Shown: positions 19,192 through 28,761 of the stretch, one piece after another | How the letters are laid out: the number at the start of each line of letters is the position of its first letter | Numbering within the stretch: position 1 is the first letter of the stretch | NCBI GenBank assembly: GCA_902574045.1 | Contig: CACGMG010000002.1 | Span: 1-56,969 of the forward strand | Reading direction: 5' to 3' | DNA: 56,969 nucleotides | Source: an uncultured Pelagibacteraceae bacterium | Lineage (GTDB): Bacteria; Pseudomonadota; Alphaproteobacteria; Pelagibacterales; Pelagibacteraceae | The notes under the pieces: generated by a model | The model's input: only the letters and a program-made list of their open reading frames with translations | Told to the model about the DNA's origin: nothing | Database searches by the model: none | Made by a program: the position numbers and the translations under genes

Positions 19192-19863
19192 TTATCTATT
19201 ATTATTTTCATTATCATCATTAGATGATTGATCTACATTTTCTGACTCTGTTTCTTCTTTTTGTTCAGTCTCTGGTGTTGACTCTGGCTCTGGTGCTGGT
19301 TCCGGCTCTGGTGCTGGTTCAGGTTCTGGTGCTGGTTCCGGCTCTGGTTTACTAGACTGTTGTCGTCCAACATCGGCGGCAGTTTGTTCATCAGGATCTC
19401 TTCTCATAAAGAAATATGCTGCTGCTGCAATAGCTCCAATAGCAGCAATTATATAAAGTATTATATTTAACCAACTAGATTCTTCATTTTCTACTTTTAC
19501 CTCTTGTTCTTCCACCTCTAATTCAGCTTCTTCAGGTTTTGCCTCATCTTCTTTTTTTTGTGTCTCATTAACTTCTTCTTTAACTGGCTCAGGTTCAGGT
19601 TCAGGTTCAGGCGCTGGTGTTGGTTCTGGCTCTGGCTCTGGCTCAGGTTTGGGTTCAGGTTCAGGCGCTGGTACTGGTACAGGGGGAGGAGTAATAATTT
19701 CCTCTTTTTTTTCTACAACAACTTTTTTAGATGTCTCTTCATTGCTCTTGTTAAATGTAACTAGATCTGAAGATGAAATTATTACACCTAAAATAATTGC
19801 AAATAGCACGCTCATAGAATCACTATATTTTTTTTGATAGTTGAATACTATTACATTATTCAA
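19192..19863 (-). CDS. Hypothetical membrane protein with two Pro/Glu-rich repeat tracts
   Basis: N-terminal hydrophobic segment (MSVLFAIILGVIISS, likely start 19815), PEPEPxP tract, central TM (WLNIILYIIAAIGAIAAAAYFFMRR), second PEPEPA tract. Confidence 0.65.
   Translation of the reverse strand: MNNVIVFNYQKKYSDSMSVLFAIILGVIISSSDLVTFNKSNEETSKKVVVEKKEEIITPPPVPVPAPEPEPKPEPEPEPEPTPAPEPEPEPEPVKEEVNETQKKEDEAKPEEAELEVEEQEVKVENEESSWLNIILYIIAAIGAIAAAAYFFMRRDPDEQTAADVGRQQSSKPEPEPAPEPEPAPEPEPAPEPESTPETEQKEETESENVDQSSNDDNENNNR
19286..19350. repeat. 18-bp tandem repeat (about 3.6 copies) encoding PEPEPA
   Basis: ggctctggtgctggttcc / ggctctggtgctggttca / ggttctggtgctggttcc / ggctctggttt read directly. 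Confidence 0.9.
19588..19684. repeat. Imperfect 6/12/18-bp GGTTCA/GGCTCT repeat tract encoding EPEPEPEPTPAPEPEP
   Basis: Runs of ggttcaggttcaggttcaggcgctggt and ggttctggctctggctctggctcagg. Confidence 0.8.
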
Positions 19864-19895
19864 TCTATATGAACGTTTTGGGGTGTTGTGGATAT

Positions 19896-20822
19896 TTAGT
19901 TTTCCAAGGCCAATAAATGTTGTTTAACGCTTTCAGATAAAGCAATTAAATCGTAGCCACCCTCCAAAAATGAAATTAATCTTCCATTTGAGTGTGTATT
20001 AGCTAATTCTACAATCATTTTTGTAACCGTATAAAAGTCTTCAGACTCTAGATTAATATTAGCAAGAGGATCTCTGAAATGAGCATCAAATCCAGCAGAT
20101 ATTAAAATAACTTGTGGCCTAAACTTATCTATAGGTTTAAGAATTTTTTGACTAAAAACGCCTAAAAATTCTTTACTTTTAATTCCACTTTTTAAAGTAG
20201 CGTTAAATATATTTCCAACGCCATTTTCTTGTTCGGATCCAGTGCCCGGAAATAAAGGAGACTCATGTGAAGATCCATAAGCAACAGTTTCGTCTCTATA
20301 AAAAATCTCTTGAGTTCCGTTACCATGATGAACATCAAAATCAATAATAGCTACTTTATCTACTTTATATTTTTTTTGAATATACCTTGCTGCTACTGCA
20401 ATATTATTAATAAAACAAAATCCCATTGCTTTGATTGTTTCGGCATGGTGTCCTGGAGGTCTTATAGCGCAAAAAACTCTCTCATTTTTATTCATTAAAT
20501 CATCTACGGCAGCTATCCCTGAACCACAAGATCTTAAAATAGCATTTTTGCTATTGGGACAAAGCATAGTATCAGCGTAAGGTTCTTTTTCTACTCCTAT
20601 CAATCCTTTTTTAGGAATATTGCAAAATAATTTTTCTATATATTTTTTAGGATGAACCAATGATATTGTGTTTAAGTCAGCTAGAGGTGCATTTTTAAAA
20701 ATAATTTTAAGATCATCTATTTGTTTAATAGATTGTAATATACTAGTTAACCTCTCCTTTCTTTCTGGGTGATTAAGACCATTATTTTTAAGCAAACAAT
20801 CAGAATGGGTGTAAACTATCAT
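19896..20822 (-). CDS. Histone deacetylase/AcuC/AphA family deacetylase
   Basis: IRPPGHHAE, FCFINNIAVAARY, VAIIDFDVHHGNGTQEIF, SAGFDAH motifs. Confidence 0.92.
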   Translation of the reverse strand: MIVYTHSDCLLKNNGLNHPERKERLTSILQSIKQIDDLKIIFKNAPLADLNTISLVHPKKYIEKLFCNIPKKGLIGVEKEPYADTMLCPNSKNAILRSCGSGIAAVDDLMNKNERVFCAIRPPGHHAETIKAMGFCFINNIAVAARYIQKKYKVDKVAIIDFDVHHGNGTQEIFYRDETVAYGSSHESPLFPGTGSEQENGVGNIFNATLKSGIKSKEFLGVFSQKILKPIDKFRPQVILISAGFDAHFRDPLANINLESEDFYTVTKMIVELANTHSNGRLISFLEGGYDLIALSESVKQHLLALEN

Positions 20823-21952
20823 TATAATAATTTATTTAATGATAGACTAGCAAGTTCAGATGAGGATCCACTTATTTTTAATTTATTCAAAATGATTTGA
20901 ACTTTTTTTATTTGTATATTCATTTTATTTGGATCATCTAAAAAAGAGCTTACTTGCCTAAAAATATTTTCCTCATTACACTTTGATTGAAGCAACTCTG
21001 GAATTAATTCTTCATCAGCAGCAAAATTAATTATATTGGCAAACTTAGTTTTAACTAAACTTTTTATAATTAAAAAATTAATGAAATTCATTTTATAAAG
21101 TATTATTGAAGGTATCTTTGCATTACAAATTTCTAAAGAAACAGTTCCAGATTTAGCAATGGCAAAGATTGATTTTTGTAAAATATGAGATTTGATTTTA
21201 TCATCACTAACTATTTCAATATTATTTATATCACTTTGATTGACAAAAGATTGTAAAAGTTTTGAATAATCTTTTGTTGAATGAAACACATAAGTCATAT
21301 CATTATATTTTTTATTCATTAACTTAATGAATCTCAGAAGTATGGGTGTTAATACAGATATCTCCGACTTTCTACTTCCAGCAAAAATAGATATTAAAGC
21401 TTTATTTTTTCCTATCACCTGATTAATATCAATTTTATTCCGTTCTTTATTTTGTAAAAGTGGATGTCCAACAAATTCACAACTTATATTTTCTTTTTCA
21501 AAATATTTCTTTTCAAAACTAAACAATAATAAAATATGGTCAATGAATTTTTTAATTTTTTTTACTCTTTTTTCTCTCCAAACCCAAACTTGCGGAGCAA
21601 CATAGTGAACTGTTTTGATTTTTGAATTTAATTTTTTAACTTTTTCAGCCACTCTTAAAGTAAAATCAGGACTATCAACTGTAAATAATATATTTGGATT
21701 ATAATCTAGAATAGCTTTAACAGTTTGATTAATTTTTTTATTTATCTTAAATATATTTAATATTACATTTGTGAAACCTAGATATGTAATTTCTTTCAAA
21801 TCATAAACAGATTTAATACCTAGAGATTGAAGGTTTTGTCCTCCGACAGATAGATATTCTACATCTTGGTTTAATTTTTTTAAATCTTTTATTACCGTCG
21901 AAGCCAACTTATCTCCTGACGGTTCACCGGTAAGTATAAATATTTTTTTCAT
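20822..21952 (-). CDS. lpxB: Lipid-A-disaccharide synthase
   Basis: FILTGEPSGDKLAS, HYVAPQVWVWREKR, FVGHPLL. Confidence 0.94.
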   Translation of the reverse strand: MKKIFILTGEPSGDKLASTVIKDLKKLNQDVEYLSVGGQNLQSLGIKSVYDLKEITYLGFTNVILNIFKINKKINQTVKAILDYNPNILFTVDSPDFTLRVAEKVKKLNSKIKTVHYVAPQVWVWREKRVKKIKKFIDHILLLFSFEKKYFEKENISCEFVGHPLLQNKERNKIDINQVIGKNKALISIFAGSRKSEISVLTPILLRFIKLMNKKYNDMTYVFHSTKDYSKLLQSFVNQSDINNIEIVSDDKIKSHILQKSIFAIAKSGTVSLEICNAKIPSIILYKMNFINFLIIKSLVKTKFANIINFAADEELIPELLQSKCNEENIFRQVSSFLDDPNKMNIQIKKVQIILNKLKISGSSSELASLSLNKLL

Positions 21953-23001
21953 TTATACATTCTCCACAATTCGCCTCTATCTGACAATAAATATAGATCG
22001 CCACTATCATGTATCTTTATATCTCTTATCCTTCCAATATTACCTTGAAAAATAATTTTTTCGTTAAGGAATTTCTTTTTGTTAAATTTTATTTTTCTTA
22101 ATGATTGATCCTTTAGTGAAGTTATCAATGCATCTCCGTTCCATTCTTTAAAGGTTTTTCCTTTATAAATTGTCATAGCGCTTACAGCAATCGAGGGTAC
22201 CCAATATTTAATTGGCTTTGTAAATCCAGGTTTCCACTTAGGACCTATTTTTGTTCCTGAGTAATTAACACCACCCCAGCCTAATATCTTCCATCCATAA
22301 TTTTCTCCAAAATTAGTGGTTCCAAACCAATCGCCACCTCTTGCTCCATGATTTGTTAAATATATTTTGTTATCAAATGGTGATAAAGACATGCCCTGTG
22401 GATTTCTTAATCCTATTTGAAAAATTTCAGGCAACCAATTTTTTTTGCCTTTGAACCTAGGATTATCCTTTGGAATTGTGCCGTCTAAATTTATTCTTAT
22501 TATGCTACCTGGATGATTAGTTGGATCTTGAGCAATCATACCTTTACCTCTTTCACCTAAAGATGCATAAATATGTTTACCCTTAATAACTAGTCTTGAA
22601 CCAAAATGAAATCCTGAATTTATTGGAGGTTCTGAGCGGAAAATATTTTCAAAAGCCATTTCTTTATCATTATAGACAGCTTTAGCAACTGAAGTGCTAG
22701 ATTTTCCATTTGATCTATTTTCAGAGTAAGACACATATACAAAATTATCTCTATAAATAATATCTAATAAACCGCCTTGATAATCTTCTAAAACATTTAA
22801 ATTGTGTTTTATTTCTATAATCTTCTTATTTTTCAAATTTATATATTTAATAAATCCTGGCTTTTCTGTGATAAGAATTGTGCTTGAATCTACAAAGGTT
22901 AGACTCCATGGTTTTTCTAATCCTGTAGTAATTTTTTCAAACTTAAAATTATCTGCATAAGCATTAGAGAAAATTAATAAAAATATAATAATTATTTTCA
23001 T
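21949..23001 (-). CDS. PQQ-dependent (aldose/glucose-sorbosone) sugar dehydrogenase, secreted
   Basis: Signal peptide (MKIIIIFLLIFSNAYA), TGLEKPWSLTFVDSS, HFGSRLVI, GLRNPQGMSLSP, NHGARGGDW, GENYGW typical of YliI/Asd-type beta-propellers. Confidence 0.88.
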   Translation of the reverse strand: MKIIIIFLLIFSNAYADNFKFEKITTGLEKPWSLTFVDSSTILITEKPGFIKYINLKNKKIIEIKHNLNVLEDYQGGLLDIIYRDNFVYVSYSENRSNGKSSTSVAKAVYNDKEMAFENIFRSEPPINSGFHFGSRLVIKGKHIYASLGERGKGMIAQDPTNHPGSIIRINLDGTIPKDNPRFKGKKNWLPEIFQIGLRNPQGMSLSPFDNKIYLTNHGARGGDWFGTTNFGENYGWKILGWGGVNYSGTKIGPKWKPGFTKPIKYWVPSIAVSAMTIYKGKTFKEWNGDALITSLKDQSLRKIKFNKKKFLNEKIIFQGNIGRIRDIKIHDSGDLYLLSDRGELWRMYK

Positions 23002-23789
23002 ATTACAAAAATAAACATCTCATTTTTATTTGCGTAATTAATACATCTTTTTTTTTCTAAACAAATATTTTGTTTACTTTTTAAAACTATACCTCTAAGT
23101 CCTGCAGATTTTGATTGAATTAAAGTTTTTAAACCTATTGTAGGTAAATCAATTCTAAGATCTTGCTTTTTTTTTGGAAGTTTAACCAGTACACCCGTAT
23201 TATTTTTTACTTTAATTTTACATTTTTGAAGCATTTTTTGAGTACCATCCCTGCCCTCAATCGCAATTACCTTTTCATTTTTAATTATCGCTCCCTGACT
23301 GAAGTTATATTTTCCTAATTTACTTAAAGTAGAAATAGCTTTCTTTATGTCAAATTTATCTGTTTTGTTTGGTTTTAATTTTGTGTAGTTACCTTTTTTA
23401 AGTGATAATTCTGGATTATAAATTAATGAACTAACTGTGTTTATCTTTTCTATTTTGAGAATATTTATTATTTCTTTCAAGATAGCAGCGTCTCCAAGTT
23501 TTGAACTTTTAATAATTCTTGGCATATAATACATACCTTTAAAATCAAGTTGAAGAGTTGAAAATTTTGGTTTTTTTACTTTACCAGCAAATAATACTTT
23601 TTTACAGTTATTGTCTCTCAATATTTTTATAATTTTTCCAAATTGGCCTAGAGAGACTGAATAAGAGTTTTTGTCACTTTTAAATTTTTTATTTCGAGTA
23701 AGATCAATTATTAAATATTTTTTCTTATTTTTGATTTTTTTTAATATTTTTTTTGGAAAATCAGTGTCTCCAAAAATTAGACCAATCAT
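22998..23789 (-). CDS. lpxI: UDP-2,3-diacylglucosamine pyrophosphatase LpxI (DUF1009)
   Basis: GLIFGDTDFPKKI, FAGKVKKP, LGDAAILKEI, EGRDGTQKML, DLPTIGLKTL; adjacent to lpxA. Confidence 0.88.
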   Translation of the reverse strand: MIGLIFGDTDFPKKILKKIKNKKKYLIIDLTRNKKFKSDKNSYSVSLGQFGKIIKILRDNNCKKVLFAGKVKKPKFSTLQLDFKGMYYMPRIIKSSKLGDAAILKEIINILKIEKINTVSSLIYNPELSLKKGNYTKLKPNKTDKFDIKKAISTLSKLGKYNFSQGAIIKNEKVIAIEGRDGTQKMLQKCKIKVKNNTGVLVKLPKKKQDLRIDLPTIGLKTLIQSKSAGLRGIVLKSKQNICLEKKRCINYANKNEMFIFVI

Positions 23790-23796
23790 AATTACT

Positions 23797-24576
23797 TTAA
23801 TTTTGAGGTGAACAAATAGGTCTTTTTTTATCTTTTTCTATAAAGTTAATAACTTCATTCACAAGTTCATTTCCTTTATGTTCACCATTTATTTTTTTTA
23901 AGTTTTCATGTAAATTTTCTGAAGCAAATATCTCTTTATATGCTTTGCTTAAACCCATTATTTTTTGATTGTCATATTTTTTTCTTCTTAAACCTATTAA
24001 GTTTAGTCCTTGAAGAAAATTTCGATTTCCAATAGATAGACCAAACGGAATTACATCTTTTAATACTCCAGTCATTCCTCCTATCATTGCTAATCTACCT
24101 ATTCTTGTAAATTGTTGAACCGCTGAGTTACCTCCTATAACTACTGAATCCTCAATTGTTACATGTCCGCCTAGTGGAACATTGTTAGCTATAATTACAT
24201 TATTACCAATTTTGCAGTCATGAGCGACATGAGAAGAAATCATAAATAAACAATTGTTTCCTATCTTTGTTTTTGAGCCACCGCCTTCGGTTCCAGGGTT
24301 AATTGTTACATACTCACGTATCAAATTATTTTCTCCAATTTCTAAACTATTTTTTTCATTTTTAAATTTTAAATCTTGCGGTTGAGTGCCTATACTAGCG
24401 AATGGAAAAATTTTAGTACCACTAGCAATTACTGTATTGCCTTCGATATGCACATTGGAGACCAGTTCAACATTATTCCCGAGTTGAACTTCAGGCCCCA
24501 CATAACAAAATGGGCCTATTTTTGTTGTTTTTGAAATTTTTGCTTTAGAGTCTACTTCACTTGATTTATGTATCAT
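23797..24576 (-). CDS. lpxA: UDP-N-acetylglucosamine acyltransferase
   Basis: Left-handed beta-helix hexapeptides; IREYVTINPGTEGGG, HVAHDCKIGNNV, GLNLIGLRR. Confidence 0.95.
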   Translation of the reverse strand: MIHKSSEVDSKAKISKTTKIGPFCYVGPEVQLGNNVELVSNVHIEGNTVIASGTKIFPFASIGTQPQDLKFKNEKNSLEIGENNLIREYVTINPGTEGGGSKTKIGNNCLFMISSHVAHDCKIGNNVIIANNVPLGGHVTIEDSVVIGGNSAVQQFTRIGRLAMIGGMTGVLKDVIPFGLSIGNRNFLQGLNLIGLRRKKYDNQKIMGLSKAYKEIFASENLHENLKKINGEHKGNELVNEVINFIEKDKKRPICSPQN

Positions 24577-25028
24577 TCTTTCCTATCAACAATTGTCGCT
24601 GACCATTCAGCGTCGGCCATTCTTTTTCCATCCACTTTAGCTACTCCTTTATATTTCCAAACTCTACCGTGAGATCTTATTGCCTCTATTTCTAAATTTA
24701 ATTTACAGTCAGGAATAATTGGACTTCTAAATCTAGCTTTGTCTACACTCATTAGGTAAACTAATTTATTTGTATACTCTTTTGGATCTATGCCGTGTGC
24801 AGTTAAAGCTGCTGCTGCTTGGCCAAATGCCTCAACAATTAAAACACCAGGCATTACAGGTTGTCCAGGAAAATGTCCTTGAACATAAAAACCATCTTTT
24901 TTAACATACATAATAGCAGTGGCAGATTTTAATGGAATTATTTTTGTTAATTTATCAATTAATAACATTGGTTCTCTATGAGGTAATAAACTCTCTATTT
25001 TTTTTTTATCTATTTCTGTCTCGTTCAT
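24573..25028 (-). CDS. fabZ: 3-hydroxyacyl-ACP dehydratase FabZ
   Basis: [35 protein letters not shown]. Confidence 0.95.
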   Translation of the reverse strand: MNETEIDKKKIESLLPHREPMLLIDKLTKIIPLKSATAIMYVKKDGFYVQGHFPGQPVMPGVLIVEAFGQAAAALTAHGIDPKEYTNKLVYLMSVDKARFRSPIIPDCKLNLEIEAIRSHGRVWKYKGVAKVDGKRMADAEWSATIVDRKE

Positions 25029-25996
25029 TTAACTTTCAGGTTTTTAATAAAATCTTTTAATGGCACCGCAGGATACCCCATTACTATTTGATTATCTTCT
25101 ATATCTTTTACAACTCCACTTCCTCCTCCAATTTTAACATTATTGCCTATTTTTAAATGCCCAGATATGCCTGCTTGCCCGCCAATTGAAACATTATTTC
25201 CAATAACGGAACTTCCAGCAAAGCCAACTTGACCCGCAATCATACAGTTAGCTCCAATTTTAACGTTATGCGCTACATGAACCTGATTATCTAAATATGT
25301 ATTTTTTCCTATCTCCGTGTCATCTACTGAACCTCGATCGATAGTACAACCTGCAGCTATCTCAACAAAATCATTTATTAAAACTCTACCAATATGCGGC
25401 ATTTTAAAATTTTTATTTTTCAAAGGAATAAAGCCAAACCCTTTTGATCCAATCTTACAGCCATCTTGTATCATCACTTCATTTCCTATTATTGAGTTTT
25501 TAATTATTACATTCGATCCTATAATACAATTTTTTCCAATTACAACATTTTGCTCAATGATAGAATTAGCGCCAATTGAACTATTTTGCCCTATTTTGAC
25601 ATTTTTTCCTACTAAAGCATTATTACAAAATTTTACTGCTTTAAATTTATATTTTACATAGGGTTTTAAAGTTGTATCTGGGTAGTCAATGTGAGAAGTG
25701 GGATAAAATTTTTTCAAAACATTAGCTAATTCAAAGAGAACGTTTTTTACAATTATTTTTTTAGTATTTTTAGGTAAAAATTTCTCCAGTTTGTTAGTTG
25801 TAATACAATATAAAGATTTCGTGGAAGATGCTTGATCTTTATATTTAATTGAGTCAAAAAAAGTAAGGTCACTTTTACCAGATTTTTGTAAAGTTTTAAT
25901 ATCGTTTATTTTTTCTTTTTTGGGAAAATTTAAATTTGGAAAGAGTTTATCTATAGTTAAATTCTTTTTTTTTTGAAAAAAATTAGATGATTTCAT
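25025..25996 (-). CDS. lpxD: UDP-3-O-(3-hydroxyacyl)glucosamine N-acyltransferase
   Basis: Hexapeptide repeats, [47 protein letters not shown]. Confidence 0.95.
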   Translation of the reverse strand: MKSSNFFQKKKNLTIDKLFPNLNFPKKEKINDIKTLQKSGKSDLTFFDSIKYKDQASSTKSLYCITTNKLEKFLPKNTKKIIVKNVLFELANVLKKFYPTSHIDYPDTTLKPYVKYKFKAVKFCNNALVGKNVKIGQNSSIGANSIIEQNVVIGKNCIIGSNVIIKNSIIGNEVMIQDGCKIGSKGFGFIPLKNKNFKMPHIGRVLINDFVEIAAGCTIDRGSVDDTEIGKNTYLDNQVHVAHNVKIGANCMIAGQVGFAGSSVIGNNVSIGGQAGISGHLKIGNNVKIGGGSGVVKDIEDNQIVMGYPAVPLKDFIKNLKVK

Positions 25997-26004
25997 TAAA
26001 TTAA

Positions 26005-26526
26005 TTAGTTTAATTTAATTGACTTAAGTTTATTGTTTAACTCTTTTACGATTTCCTTTGTGATATCTAGAGTATCGTCTGCTAGTAATATACTTTTTTT
26101 ATCTATTACCATTCTTATTTTATTTTTTTCCATATATTCTTTTATTATTGGGTTTAAGTTTTTTAATAATTCTTCTCTAGCTTTTGCTCTTTGTTTTCCA
26201 ACTTCTGTTATCAAATTATTTCTTTCTTTTTGAAGATTAGAAACTTTAAGTCTTAAATCAGTTACCCTCTTTTTGTAGTCTTCAGCTGATATAACTTTCT
26301 TTTGATCAATAATTTTTTTTTCTTCATCTTGTATTTGCTTCTCTTTAGCTTGCAGGTTTTTAATACCTTTATCAAGTTTATTTTTTAAAAATTTTTGTGC
26401 ACCTTTACCCGCATTACTTTGATTTAAAACGAATTTAAAATCGACAAAATAAGTTGAGTCAGCATATGAATAATTTGAAAAATTGAAAAAAATTAAGATA
26501 AAAATAAGTCTTTTGATTACTTTCAT
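26005..26526 (-). CDS. skp: OmpH/Skp-family periplasmic chaperone
   Basis: Signal peptide, coiled coil, [22 protein letters not shown]; downstream of bamA. Confidence 0.85.
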   Translation of the reverse strand: MKVIKRLIFILIFFNFSNYSYADSTYFVDFKFVLNQSNAGKGAQKFLKNKLDKGIKNLQAKEKQIQDEEKKIIDQKKVISAEDYKKRVTDLRLKVSNLQKERNNLITEVGKQRAKAREELLKNLNPIIKEYMEKNKIRMVIDKKSILLADDTLDITKEIVKELNNKLKSIKLN

Positions 26527-26527
26527 A

Positions 26528-28759
26528 TTAAAAAGTTGTCCCTAAATTAAAGTTAAAACTTTCTGTTGTATCTGTTGAAGCTTTTGAAAGATTTGTTGAC
26601 AAAATAAAAGTCATTGGCCCCAATGGAGATAACCAACTTGCAGCTACACCAGTTGACGATCTTATTTTGTTACTGTCATCAATAGATTTATCATAATCTA
26701 CTCCCCATACATTTCCAATATCTAGAAAAAGTCCGACGTCTGTATTTGTTGACTCTGGTAGTAAATTTGGCATTGCTGCTTCAAAATTTATTACTGCAGA
26801 ATAATTTCCTCCAATATGGTCTTTGCCATCAACGGGACCAACTTTACCACTCTCGAAACCTCTAAGTCTTGAAGTGCTCAAAGTTCTTCTCTTACTTAAT
26901 CTAACATCATCATCATTAATTCCGTTAATTGTTGAAGCGTAAAATTTAGCTGCGCCTACAACATTTTCATTAATTTTATTGTATAGACTAGAAGAAAAAG
27001 TATTCGCTATAAATGCTTTGTCTGCGTATATAGGTAAAGTTTGATTAAATGAAGTTACAAAACCATCTGTTGGCATAAATCTTCTATTTCTTTTATCATA
27101 AGTAAAACCATAATTAGTTGTCAGTGAAGAAAAAGTTCCACTTTGTTTTTTTAAAGATGCAGAAGCTCCGCTGGTAGTCTGCAAATCATCATGATCAAAT
27201 GCCAAACCTAGAGAGGCATAAATATCTCTGTATTGCTCAAAAGAAGTATTTATTCCTGCACTTGAAATAGTGTTTTCGTACCCTTGGTCTGGTTTATCGT
27301 TGGAAGTACTACTCACAAAATAATTTAGAGAGTTTCCTAAGAAATCATAATTTGGATTAGTAAAATCTAGTTTACCTTTGATTGAATCTTCACTTAAAGT
27401 AAAATCAAATCCTACAGTGTTTCCCTCGCCAAGGTAATTATTCTCTTTTAAAGTAAAAGCAAGGACTGATCCGCTGGTACCTATTCCGGCTCCAGCACTA
27501 ATTTCACCAGTGGGTTTTTCCTCTATTTTTATATCTACAATTTTTAAATCAGAGCTTGTACCATCTTTGATTGAGTAATTAACAGATTTAAAAATATTTC
27601 GAGATTTTAAATTCGATATAGTTTTTTCAATTCCTAATTTTGTGTATGGATCACCTTCGTCAATTTCTAACTCTCCTCTGATTACAGCTTCATTAGTAAT
27701 GTTATTTCCAATCACATTAATTCTTTCTACTAATACTCTTTTACCCTCAAAAATATTAAATTTAATATTAATTCCGTCTTTTTCAATTGTTTCTTCTACG
27801 TTGTGTTCTACAAATTGAAGATTATTATTTTCTATTAATTCGTCAATACTTTCCAATAACTCTTTGATCTTAAACGGAGAATAGTATGATCCGATAATCT
27901 TTTTATATTCTGATCTTAATGGATAAAAAATATTTTTATCAAAAACAGGATCAACATTAGTCGTAATCTTTTTAAATATATATCTATTTCCAGCATCTAT
28001 AGAATAAACTAAATTTACATCACCACTTTTTTCAACCTCTGCAGAGCTTGAAGTGACGTTGACATCATAATAGCCAATTGATTTGTAATAATTTTGTAAC
28101 AATCTAGTATCTAAATTTATTAAATTTTGACTAAACTTGGTATTTTTAGAAATGAATTTATAGAATTTATGTTCTTCACTAGCAATAACATCTCTTAATC
28201 TTTTTTCCCTTACTCTTTTATCTCCTACAAAACTAATTTTAGTAATTCTTGCTAAACTACCTTTGTTAATCTCCAGCAATAATTCGATATTACCATCGTT
28301 TGAGTCCTTTACTTTAGATTTTACTTCAGCAAAGTTGAAGCCTATTGAAGCATAAAGTTGTTTTATTAAATCAATATCTTCTGTTAATTTATTTTTTGAG
28401 TAAGAAACGTTCTCTTTTAGCTTCATTAACTTTTTAATTTGTTTTAAAATACTCTCTTTTTCCTCGCCTAAGATGATAAGTTTGCTTACAGTTGGGAATT
28501 CTTCTATATCAATTTTAAGAATATTATTTGACAACTTAATAGTTATATTTTCAAAAAAATTAGTCGAATACAGATTGCTTAATATCTTATTTAAGTCACT
28601 TTCATTATAATCTTTATTTAATTTTATATCTCCGTATATTTTTATAGTTGCATCACTAACTCTTTGATTCCCAGAAATTTCAATTTTTTTAACTATCTCA
28701 GCTTTAGACGGAGAAATTAAAAAAAGTGTCACTACTATAATTGAAATAATTTTATGCAT
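26528..28759 (-). CDS. bamA: Outer membrane protein assembly factor BamA
   Basis: POTRA repeats and C-terminal barrel (RLRGFESGKVGP, FNFNLGTTF). Start MHKIISIIVV at 28759, not the longer ORF. Confidence 0.94.
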   Translation of the reverse strand: MHKIISIIVVTLFLISPSKAEIVKKIEISGNQRVSDATIKIYGDIKLNKDYNESDLNKILSNLYSTNFFENITIKLSNNILKIDIEEFPTVSKLIILGEEKESILKQIKKLMKLKENVSYSKNKLTEDIDLIKQLYASIGFNFAEVKSKVKDSNDGNIELLLEINKGSLARITKISFVGDKRVREKRLRDVIASEEHKFYKFISKNTKFSQNLINLDTRLLQNYYKSIGYYDVNVTSSSAEVEKSGDVNLVYSIDAGNRYIFKKITTNVDPVFDKNIFYPLRSEYKKIIGSYYSPFKIKELLESIDELIENNNLQFVEHNVEETIEKDGINIKFNIFEGKRVLVERINVIGNNITNEAVIRGELEIDEGDPYTKLGIEKTISNLKSRNIFKSVNYSIKDGTSSDLKIVDIKIEEKPTGEISAGAGIGTSGSVLAFTLKENNYLGEGNTVGFDFTLSEDSIKGKLDFTNPNYDFLGNSLNYFVSSTSNDKPDQGYENTISSAGINTSFEQYRDIYASLGLAFDHDDLQTTSGASASLKKQSGTFSSLTTNYGFTYDKRNRRFMPTDGFVTSFNQTLPIYADKAFIANTFSSSLYNKINENVVGAAKFYASTINGINDDDVRLSKRRTLSTSRLRGFESGKVGPVDGKDHIGGNYSAVINFEAAMPNLLPESTNTDVGLFLDIGNVWGVDYDKSIDDSNKIRSSTGVAASWLSPLGPMTFILSTNLSKASTDTTESFNFNLGTTF

Positions 28760-28761
28760 AT

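Noticed and set aside
19558-19837. Plus-strand ORFs rich in RFRFRRWCWFWLWLW and GSGSGAGTGTGGG
   Set aside because: Shadow translations of the Pro-Glu repeat tract; low complexity in all frames. The minus-strand reading has TM segments and is the better gene.
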